Origin: Glandiceps talaboti
Lineage: Eukaryota; Hemichordata; Enteropneusta; Spengelidae
Assembly (NCBI RefSeq): GCF_964340395.1
Contig: NC_135569.1
Coordinates: forward strand, 9,849,040-9,904,039
DNA: 55,000 nt
Direction of reading: 5' to 3'
Shown: piece after piece, positions 47,933 to 55,000 of the stretch
Layout: each line of letters begins with the position of its first letter
Position numbering within the stretch: the first letter of the stretch is position 1
The notes under the pieces: generated by a model
What the model was told of the DNA's origin: nothing
What the model saw: the letters and a program-made list of their open reading frames with translations, nothing else
Database searches by the model: none
Translations under genes and position numbers: made by a program

Positions 47933-48034
47933 GTTTTGGACCATCTCCGGGCCTTAAATACATTTACCAAAACAAACATATATACAGTGTGTGGCTACGC
48001 TGCCAGGTCATTGAACTTTATTCACAAACATAGA
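47933..48034 (-). repeat. Split direct repeat B2 (3' end of element)
   Basis: 102 bp identical to 48470-48571. On the element strand it holds AATAAA (complement of 48016-48021), a candidate polyadenylation signal. Confidence 0.92.
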
Positions 48035-48310
48035 ATAAATGTTACAGTGCTGTAGAAAAGAGTTGACAACAAAATTAATATCTCCTGCAGGAACCTCGCC
48101 CTAAAAACCAGAGGTTAAAAACCTTTTCACGTATGGAAAGGAAAAAGCTCTGGAAAAGCGTTTGATTACCTGCTCCAGAAAATCTTTCACTTAAATTAAT
48201 GATACATCAAACATCAAGATAAATCTAACAGTATACAAAATGGCTACAATTTAGTGTAAACATCCACTACTAGGCAAATATAGTTTTATAGAAAACAAAA
48301 TACAAATATT

Positions 48311-48469
48311 GCATAAAAATTTACATGTGTCAATGACCAAGGTAACGTGTAGACTGAACATACCCAAACTTTACTGTCAATCAAACACACGTGATATGCC
48401 ATCACAGCGCCCTCACAATACACCAAAACAATAATTTCTCCCTATACGATGTAACTTGAGAAATTACAA
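48311..48469 (-). repeat. Split direct repeat A2
   Basis: 159 bp matching A1 at 52796-52954 with a single difference (AACGTG here, AATGTG in A1). Confidence 0.92.
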
Positions 48470-48571
48470 GTTTTGGACCATCTCCGGGCCTTAAATACAT
48501 TTACCAAAACAAACATATATACAGTGTGTGGCTACGCTGCCAGGTCATTGAACTTTATTCACAAACATAGA
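48470..48571 (-). repeat. Split direct repeat B1
   Basis: 102 bp identical to B2. It begins 42 bases after the recombinase stop. AATAAA (complement of 48553-48558) could end the ORF transcript. Confidence 0.92.
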
Positions 48572-48612
48572 CAAGCAAACAGAAGGGGAGAAAAAGTGGG
48601 TGATTTCATAGA

Positions 48613-49683
48613 CTATACCCCTAAACACTTGGTTACAGATAAACACTCAGAAATGGTATCATGAATGTAGCCATCTTTGGCCGTTGATGAACGCCACCTA
48701 CCGTGCTGCATCAGCTGGCGAGATGAAATTCCTGCCTGAGCAGCTGTTGTAGCACCCCCACTACGAAAGGAATAGGTTCCAAATACTGAAACATCATCAA
48801 CTACTAAACTCAATTTCTGTTTAACTAATTCTCTAACTCTAGTGTAACTGAGATGCTTATCCTTATGAATCAAAGAAACTGAGTGTTTTGAAACAAACAA
48901 TGGTCTAAAAATAAATTGATGTGACTCACTTGAAATGCCTGCAAGTGTAAGATATCGCTCAAGGTAAGCTACAGGACAAGTGGTTTTACCCGACCTAGAA
49001 ATGTGTATGACATTCCCCTTACTATATTGGTCATTCTTACTTTTCTGAATGACTATAGAAACATGACTGTCAAAAAATGAAACATGTGACCTCTTAATAT
49101 TAACTACATCACTAAATCTGAGAAAACCAGCGAAAGCTATTAACATCAAACAAATGTCTCTCACGTCCTTAAGTGAACTCGAGTCCTTAAAGTGTTCAAC
49201 AAGTTCAGAAATAACTTCTGTGGTAACTGGCTGTTTTTTGATTACTGGCCTACCAAGCAGACGTCTCGCTGACTCGACCAAGTTCTTGACAAAAGGATGT
49301 TCCGTAGGTGACGGTAAACCTGCGATTTGATGAGCCCACTGAATGCTATAAAATGCTGACTCAACAGTTTGTTTGGTACTTCCTGCTGTAAGAGACCCCT
49401 GAATCAGATGTGTCAGATACAGTGAAACGTGGCTGGGCTCCGCTGGGATAGCTGTCAAGTTATGATCGGAAGCAAACCGTGACCATTTGCTAAATGCATT
49501 TGAATAAGCTAACGTTGTTGAGTCTGCTCGTGAGGCCATGGAAAAACTTGGAAGATACTTGGCTAACTGTAGCAGCGTTGGATCTTCAACCTTGTCAAAC
49601 TCTGCCCAAATGCCAGTATGGAAAATGCCACTACCTGTGAAATAAAATTCATACAAAAGACAAATTGAACTGTTGAATACCAT
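48613..49683 (-). CDS. Retrotransposon tyrosine recombinase (integrase)
   Basis: 356-residue frame from ATG at 49683. It cuts and joins the circular DNA copy of the element into the genome. The catalytic pattern of lambda-type recombinases is visible: Arg189 in FAGFLRFSDVV, Lys214, R307 in YSFRSGGAT (a Tyr stands where His is usual in HxxR), H327 and W330 in HGRW, and nucleophile Tyr339 in DGYIHD. The N-terminal SAM-like core-binding part starts about residue 36 (LLQLAKYLPSFSMASRADST). Residues 1-16 may not be native: a strong acceptor (TTTTATTTCACAG) lies inside the frame at 49635, so it may be made from a spliced message. The frame differs from that of the upstream RT ORF. Confidence 0.92.
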   Translation of the reverse strand: MVFNSSICLLYEFYFTGSGIFHTGIWAEFDKVEDPTLLQLAKYLPSFSMASRADSTTLAYSNAFSKWSRFASDHNLTAIPAEPSHVSLYLTHLIQGSLTAGSTKQTVESAFYSIQWAHQIAGLPSPTEHPFVKNLVESARRLLGRPVIKKQPVTTEVISELVEHFKDSSSLKDVRDICLMLIAFAGFLRFSDVVNIKRSHVSFFDSHVSIVIQKSKNDQYSKGNVIHISRSGKTTCPVAYLERYLTLAGISSESHQFIFRPLFVSKHSVSLIHKDKHLSYTRVRELVKQKLSLVVDDVSVFGTYSFRSGGATTAAQAGISSRQLMQHGRWRSSTAKDGYIHDTISECLSVTKCLGV

Positions 49684-49819
49684 TAAACATCATAATTCTA
49701 TAGAAAAACTTCATTGGTTTTCCTTGACCAAATGTCAATACATCCATACCATGCCATTATTGGCTATGTAAATGACTACTATGGACAACATATACTTCCT
49801 GTTGTCGCTAGAGCCAACA

Positions 49820-51940
49820 TTAGGAAACACAGCTGGGGCACTCCCCAGACTGTGATAAACAGAAACCATCTCTGTTTGCTCTAGGTGCAGATTCAAAATC
49901 TAGCCACAGGGCCAACACCCTGAAATTTAGGATTCTACCTCCAAAAACAGAGTTCCTTGCCTTTCCAGTCAGGAACAGCACAGGGTCATTACTTGGTAAA
50001 TCTACCCAGTCATGCACAAATTCTGACAAATGTACCCCGTCAGGGCAAATTAATGGCCAATAATAGGCAGATTTCCAAACAGGCAGTATTAGAGCACCTT
50101 TGCCTGAACAGAGTTGTAGATGTCTAATTGTCCTCCCAATAAGATAAGTTGGGGGCAATAACCAGTTGATATCAGTCCCCCAATTCTGAGTAAAAGCATC
50201 CATTGCTGAAGAATTTGGACACCAAAATCTAGAGTTAAAAACAGTACATTTTGCATTGTAAGATGATGCAAACCTATCCACAGAAAATGGCCCCCAGAGA
50301 ACGTTCAGCTGATTAAAATAATTCATATTGAGTGACCAATCATCAGTGTCTACTAACTTACTGATATAGTCTGCTTTCTCATTAGCTGACCTTGGAATCC
50401 ATTCAGGATCTACAGATATTCCAGATTGGATGCAGATTGCAAATATACTCAATGCAATGTCTTGCAACATGGGTTTTCTACTGCCCCGGTTAATTATGCT
50501 TACCACATTCTGATTATCTGTAAACCACTTTACAGATTGACCCTTTATAATATCTGCAATACTATATAGTACTCTATGTACGGCTTCCAATTCACGCCAA
50601 GTAGAACTCTGGCTTGCTTCAAACTGATCCCAATTACCATGCACAATGTCCTTATCATGTTGAACGATGTATCCACCAAAAGCCTTACCTGAGGCATCAG
50701 AGTATGCTACTTTATTGGCTTTTGAACTATTCCATATTGGTCTGCCATTCAACTTACTAATATTGTCTTTCCAAAAGACCAATTCATCCCTTGCCTGTTG
50801 TGTTAACACAACAAAGCTATTCCAAGAACTCCTAGTATTCATAGCATAATATAAGTGACGAGTCATAAGCAAGACCACATTACCTACTCCTGATCTCATA
50901 GAGATTATTTGCCCGACAATGTGTGCTATCCTACGTACTGCGATTGGCTTGGACAGAGTGTGAATAAGCGATTTCCCATTTCTCCAATAGTCCAATAAAT
51001 TCTGGATAGAAGCTAACAAACGAACAATCCTGTCAGTAGTGACTGAAATCTCACCTTTGCACATATCGATGTCATTGCCAAGCCATGTTATTCTAGGCAC
51101 TGGCTCCCATTGGCATTTTTGCTCACTGGTAACAAACCCAAACTTGGACAGATCAGACTTAACCTCTCTGGAAATTTGAGAAGCTTTGTCCAGTGATCTG
51201 CCCGCCCCCAGACCGTCGTCAATATAGATGACCATTGACTTACCTTCCCCTCGCCATTTAGCAACAACTGGTCGGAGCAATTTAGTGAAAATGTAAGGCC
51301 CCGTAGAAAGCCCAAATGGTAAAACACAAAAAATAAAAAATCTCCTACCTTCTGGAAATTCCCATGAAAAACCTAGAAATTTCCTATGCTGTGGGAAAAT
51401 CTCCACGTGATGATATCCTGATTTCAAATCGAAATTAAATAGAAAATCCCCAGGCTTGATCAATTCTTTTGCCACTCTTAAATCCTCGCACTTGAATCTA
51501 TTTTTAAACAAGTGTAGATTTACCAACCGTAAATCGAGTATAAGCCTACTCTTACCTGCTTTATTAATCGAGACCGACAAGGGGTTACAGACATATGGCC
51601 TGTCTTTCACTTCTTCTATTGCCCCCGTTTCTAATAAATCTCGAATAGCCCCCATTACAAAGGTTTTATTTGCCAATGCTGAGGCATTATTAAACTTGAA
51701 CATGGGAGGTGGCAGTGATAACAACGGCAATTTGTAACCAAATTCAATCAACTCCACTATGGGTTTGGGCGCGTGTTCCCGCCAAAAATCGATACAACGT
51801 AGCAAATTTCCCCTGACACGAACCGGGGTTGCCTTTACAGAAATATCAGGATTTGATGCAATAATTGGAATTAAATCATCAACAAAGACATCAGAATCCA
51901 AATCGGAAAAATTACCTTCCCCATAAGACGAAAATTCCAC
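49820..51940 (-). CDS. Retrotransposon reverse transcriptase - RNase H
   Basis: 706 codons if started at the GTG at 51940; the frame is open for 18 more codons to the Gag stop and holds no ATG near its start, so it is probably made as a Gag-Pol read-through product. RT motifs: SRLILDLRLVN (about 131-141), FDLKSGYHHVEI with D171, LPFGLSTGPYIF (208-219) and the active-site YIDD at 239-242. RNase H residues: D415 (YSDASG), E450 (WRELEAV), D475 (FTDNQN), D524 (EKADYISK). The C-terminal 180 residues (VDRFASS, DAFTQNW, FRVLALWLDF) are the conserved extension found after RNase H in DIRS/Ngaro elements. No frameshift or stop. Confidence 0.93.
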   Translation of the reverse strand: MEFSSYGEGNFSDLDSDVFVDDLIPIIASNPDISVKATPVRVRGNLLRCIDFWREHAPKPIVELIEFGYKLPLLSLPPPMFKFNNASALANKTFVMGAIRDLLETGAIEEVKDRPYVCNPLSVSINKAGKSRLILDLRLVNLHLFKNRFKCEDLRVAKELIKPGDFLFNFDLKSGYHHVEIFPQHRKFLGFSWEFPEGRRFFIFCVLPFGLSTGPYIFTKLLRPVVAKWRGEGKSMVIYIDDGLGAGRSLDKASQISREVKSDLSKFGFVTSEQKCQWEPVPRITWLGNDIDMCKGEISVTTDRIVRLLASIQNLLDYWRNGKSLIHTLSKPIAVRRIAHIVGQIISMRSGVGNVVLLMTRHLYYAMNTRSSWNSFVVLTQQARDELVFWKDNISKLNGRPIWNSSKANKVAYSDASGKAFGGYIVQHDKDIVHGNWDQFEASQSSTWRELEAVHRVLYSIADIIKGQSVKWFTDNQNVVSIINRGSRKPMLQDIALSIFAICIQSGISVDPEWIPRSANEKADYISKLVDTDDWSLNMNYFNQLNVLWGPFSVDRFASSYNAKCTVFNSRFWCPNSSAMDAFTQNWGTDINWLLPPTYLIGRTIRHLQLCSGKGALILPVWKSAYYWPLICPDGVHLSEFVHDWVDLPSNDPVLFLTGKARNSVFGGRILNFRVLALWLDFESAPRANRDGFCLSQSGECPSCVS

Positions 51941-51994
51941 TTCCCCATTAGAAACTTCGAAAATATGGGAAGGAATTATACTTAACTTTTGTAG

Positions 51995-52744
51995 TCATGC
52001 ATTCCCGCCAACATTTGAGTTGGCGCCTACACTAGCAGTTGCTGTATATCTGCATTCAGATCGAAAGTGCCCAGCTTTTCCGCATGAAAAGCAAACTCCG
52101 GGTCTTGGGCCACCACCAGGGCGTTGTCCTCCACTTCTTGATACACTACTAATACTATCCTGTTGGGTATTTCCGCCTATGGACTTATTAAAGTTTTGGC
52201 CAGGGCGAAATTGTGTTTTCTTCTTCTTATCCTTCTGTTTTCTGCTGGCTCGCATCTCCGCCTTCCATATACGTTTCTCGTCGTCACTATCGTCGGCAAG
52301 TTCGTGAGCCTGATATTCTAGAGCTGTCCCCCATCCAAATTCGGACCCGTCCGCCAGAAGAATTAGTTTTTGACGTTGATCAATAATTTCGATACCTTCG
52401 TCGAGCTTCTTTTTGGCGTCATCTAGTTTCTTGAAATCGATATTTGATTTGGCTTCTTGCAGACCGTCTCTGACTTTCATATTGTGTTTAAACTGATCTT
52501 CGTTGGCCTTTCTTTTGAACTTTGGTGCCTCCGAGTATTTCACCCTTTTGATTTCGGTCAACTGCTCCCTGTTCGCAGCCTCCTGGGTTGTTTGTAACTC
52601 CCGCTTCATCAAAGACATCTTGTCAGTCACGAGTTGGTTAATCGAAGTCAGCAATTGGTTGTTGTTTGCCTGGATAATCTGATGTAGATCCAGTGTAGAG
52701 TTGTTAGTAGCCTCAGCAGGCTGCCTGGTTTCCGATTCGGCCAT
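51995..52744 (-). CDS. Retrotransposon Gag-like protein with zinc knuckle
   Basis: 249 residues from the ATG at 52744 (MAESETRQPAEATNN), the likely start because more upstream codons fall in the A1 repeat. Residues 20-70 are coiled-coil-like; a conserved KLILLADGSEFGWGT follows near 125-140, then an acidic-basic stretch with KDKKKKTQ, a Gly/Arg-rich part, and one CCHC zinc knuckle, CFSCGKAGHFRSEC, at residues 218-231 for RNA binding. It ends in TGA (51997-51995) directly followed by CTA CAA, and the RT frame continues in the same phase. Confidence 0.9.
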   Translation of the reverse strand: MAESETRQPAEATNNSTLDLHQIIQANNNQLLTSINQLVTDKMSLMKRELQTTQEAANREQLTEIKRVKYSEAPKFKRKANEDQFKHNMKVRDGLQEAKSNIDFKKLDDAKKKLDEGIEIIDQRQKLILLADGSEFGWGTALEYQAHELADDSDDEKRIWKAEMRASRKQKDKKKKTQFRPGQNFNKSIGGNTQQDSISSVSRSGGQRPGGGPRPGVCFSCGKAGHFRSECRYTATASVGANSNVGGNA

Positions 52745-52795
52745 GTTTAGGTCCCAAAATAGCAAGAACGTGCAGAAAAGGTTGAAAATTGTACG

Positions 52796-52954
52796 GCATA
52801 AAAATTTACATGTGTCAATGACCAAGGTAATGTGTAGACTGAACATACCCAAACTTTACTGTCAATCAAACACACGTGATATGCCATCACAGCGCCCTCA
52901 CAATACACCAAAACAATAATTTCTCCCTATACGATGTAACTTGAGAAATTACAA
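52796..52954 (-). repeat. Split direct repeat A1 (5' end of element)
   Basis: 159 bp, start of the element on the minus strand. It should carry the promoter. Ends ACAA on the plus strand before host TTACTTC. Confidence 0.92.
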
Positions 52955-53002
52955 TTACTTCAGCTGCACTGGCTGCAACTGCAAGGATATTTAAATGTTT
53001 TG

Positions 53003-53321
53003 TAAGGGAGAACCATTTGATTTCGGGGGGGGGGGGACTCGAAGGAAGTGGTTGTGACAGGAAAATTTTTTTCCAATCACTGACAGCATTTTTTTCTATT
53101 GTCAGTCCTGCATCAAATTATTTTTTCCATATGCAGAAGCAATGCAAATTTTTTTCTCGCGGTTATTGGTAGCACATCGCAAAACAATTATTTTTTTTTT
53201 TTTGCTTTTGTCTGTTGGAACAATTTTTTTCTCAAACCATTACGGGATCAAATGATTTTTTTCTCCTTCACCTGCCGACACCCCCCCCCCCCACCTCAGA
53301 AATCAAATGGTTCTCCCCTTA
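53003..53321. repeat. 319-bp MITE with G/C-run ends
   Basis: TAAGGGAGAACCATTTGATT at the left and AATCAAATGGTTCTCCCCTTA at the right are inverted, each followed inward by a run of G (53024-53037) or C (53281-53292). The interior has repeated AATTTTTTTC words. Lies in the PQ-loop intron beside the retrotransposon. Confidence 0.75.
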
Positions 53322-53404
53322 GGTACAATCGTACACGTACACCGTGAGCAGTATCGCATTACATTACCCGTGAGCAAACATATTTTGTAGAGTGTACTTT
53401 GTAT

Positions 53405-53575
53405 TATCAAATCAAATCAAATTGATTTTTTAGTCTGCACCCAAAAACCAGCGCCCTCAACGGGGATCTCGATTTAACTGTTTCTGTACTGCTTATGGAT
53501 AATATCAACCACTGATTAAATGTGCAATATCTAAATATTGTTATTTTAACAATTTGCAGTGAATATATTGCGATT
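53405..53575. repeat. Dispersed repeat, second copy (see 2830)
   Basis: Shares CAAATTGATTTTTTAGT, CAGCGCCCTCAACGG and ATATCAACCACTGAT words with 2830-3005. The following TGTCCCAGTTGCAG at 53743 mirrors the sequence before the first copy. Confidence 0.5.
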
Positions 53576-53849
53576 GTCTGATCAAAAAATGACTCAAGTT
53601 TAAAATAGTACAGTTTTGTGCTGTGAGCTTTCGCTCAAGATTTAACTTGCCATTACACTGCCTACAGATAATGTTGACTACCGTGTTATCAGACACAATG
53701 TCTTTTTGTAATTGACCAATTTCTGGTTATTTGATGACAAAATGTCCCAGTTGCAGATAGATAGAACAAGTTTGATAACTACTAACTTTCTTCCTTGTCT
53801 ATGGTTCTCTATATATTCGTAAGTTTGTCTATTCTTTTGTTTACGTCAG

Positions 53850-54164
53850 GTTATTCTGAATATGCAGAGAGTGTCCACAAGTGGGCAGTCGTCAAAATCT
53901 GTATGCCTGGCATTGTTTGGGAAAACAACCGACTTCTTGTCTACCTACCTTTTGGTTCTGCCAATTCAGTCTGTCATTATGATATACTTTTCAAGTACAA
54001 TGGCCTACATAAATGGCATCCAAGTGTTCTGGTATTGGAGAAACCGAAATCTTGCAACTCCAGAGTTGCCACATAGCAATGTGGTTGTTGAAGGACCCAA
54101 CCAAGTACATCCAAATGATGATGATGATGAACAGAACTACACAAAGTTATCCAATGAAGACGTG
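53850..54164 (+). CDS. PQ-loop protein, exon 2
   Basis: Acceptor TTTACGTCAG ends at 53849. The exon continues the second PQ motif in phase 0: [19 protein letters not shown], then a helix with the conserved Asp ([17 protein letters not shown]) and a last helix ([12 protein letters not shown]), followed by an acidic tail (NDDDDEQ). That completes seven helices and 276 residues. The end is set at GTG|GTATGT (54165). If unspliced the frame stops seven codons later at 54186-54188, so this may be the last coding exon, or a further exon lies beyond the window. Confidence 0.82.
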
Positions 54165-54257
54165 GTATGTATTATGTTTTACAGATAGGCCAAAAAAAGA
54201 GAAAAGAATTGTTTCTGGTCAAGACATTTTGTCTAAAATGGTGCGACGACGCAATTT

Positions 54258-54306
<49 letters not shown>

Positions 54307-54435
54307 TATACAAAATACAAAAATATATACAAAATATATATACACATATACACGTATATATATATACAAAATATATATACACATATACACACATATATAT
54401 ATATATATATACAAAATATATATACACATATACAC

Positions 54436-54472
<37 letters not shown>

Positions 54473-54610
54473 CTGACGAGTGATTTACTCACGAAACAGG
54501 CTTGTAGAGACGAAAAACCCGACTTGATTTTCTTCTACCCTCAACATATACTCCGCTCTGCGTGCAGACGTATCGAGCACTGTACTACGGACAAATCTTA
54601 CCACTGACTT

Positions 54611-54702
<92 letters not shown>

Positions 54703-55000
54703 AGTAAATGAAAATCTCACGAACTCATGAATAACTCATATTGTGTATGTTTGCGTATGTGCTATGTTTATTCAAATTATTGTGTATGTTTGTTGGTTTG
54801 TTTGTAACACGGTTTCTGGATTCCATGTGCTTGTGTTACTACTTCAAACTTACGGGCCCGTTTTATTCAACCTGCGCATTTAAATTTCGAAAATAAAAAC
54901 CTTTGGTGAACGTGCCAATGTAGGCAAGAAGTTGCAAATATGTTTTAGGCAGAATCACAGTTGAAATCTTTTGCCAACGATCAACGATTTAAAGTAATAT
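54165..55000. other. Downstream of PQ-loop exon 2: AT and ATACAC microsatellites
   Basis: (AT)n at 54259-54298, mixed ATATACAC/ATACAAAAT units to about 54470, and (AT)n at 54613-54697. Ile/Tyr frames are artefacts. No exon recognised between 54470 and 55000. Confidence 0.7.

Larger units (their letters stand above)
47933..52954 (-). mobile_element. Ngaro/PAT-type tyrosine-recombinase (DIRS order) retrotransposon, apparently complete
   Basis: Read on the minus strand: A1 (52954-52796), Gag, RT-RNase H, tyrosine recombinase, B1 (48571-48470), A2 (48469-48311), a 276-bp spacer, B2 (48034-47933). A1 and A2 (159 bp) differ by one base; B1 and B2 (102 bp) are identical. B1 abuts A2, as expected of the circle junction used as integration template. 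No methyltransferase ORF is seen and no LTR or target duplication, which separates it from DIRS1 proper and from LTR elements. All three frames are open, so it is recent and possibly active. It lies antisense to the host PQ-loop gene. Confidence 0.9.
47691..53849 (+). other. Intron 1 of the PQ-loop gene (6.2 kb)
   Basis: GTAGGT donor and TTTGTTTACGTCAG acceptor. It contains an antisense 5.0-kb tyrosine-recombinase retrotransposon, a 319-bp MITE and an old repeat; without the retrotransposon the intron would be about 1.1 kb. Confidence 0.8.

Noticed and set aside
54176-54190. Acceptor-like TTTTACAG just after the PQ-loop exon 2 donor
   Set aside because: Would define a 19-base intron, too short to splice.

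Overview
The window is animal (metazoan) nuclear DNA: AT-rich, with spliced genes, GT/AG introns, long microsatellites and many short transposon copies. The families present (class A GPCR, SUEL lectin, PQ-loop protein, tyrosine-recombinase retrotransposon, CR1/L2-like LINE tails) and the style of the repeats suggest a marine invertebrate such as an amphioxus, hemichordate or mollusc. The sequence alone does not fix the phylum.

Layout. At 1-1.2 kb is the first coding exon of a minus-strand secreted protein with a plausible promoter; the rest of that gene lies to the left of the window. From 1.2 to 22.6 kb I see no gene, only microsatellites, a 52-bp minisatellite, foldback elements and MITEs. 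A class A GPCR without introns in its membrane core lies at 22.6-23.9 kb (+). It is followed by a 1.1-kb pentanucleotide array, a (GA)n tract and a tandem duplication of about 2 kb (29.4-33.3 kb) that carries LINE tails and MITEs. Three genes fill 35.6-54.2 kb: a four-exon minus-strand gene for a small, probably GPI-anchored SUEL lectin (46355 to 35594); nested in its intron 2, a plus-strand six-exon gene for an unrecognised 428-aa protein (36944-41200); and, divergent from the lectin gene, a PQ-loop seven-helix membrane protein (exons 47178-47690 and 53850-54164).

The 6.2-kb first intron of the PQ-loop gene holds, in antisense, an apparently intact 5.0-kb Ngaro/PAT-type tyrosine-recombinase retrotransposon (47933-52954) with A1-ORFs-B1-A2-B2 split direct repeats. 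Its Gag and RT-RNase H frames are the same frame, separated by one UGA followed by CUA, a classical leaky-stop context. This is the most interesting system in the window.

The repeat landscape contains at least five copies of a CAATAGGG-TIR MITE, six copies of a TAGGCCTAA/GGTTCCG element, a hAT-type MITE with a perfect 37-bp TIR and 8-bp target duplication, a 1.3-kb TIR element, several long hairpins, and a core-repeat-plus-microsatellite family resembling Helitron-associated (HINE/pearl-like) elements. All exon models come from reading frames, splice signals and phase agreement only; there is no transcript evidence.
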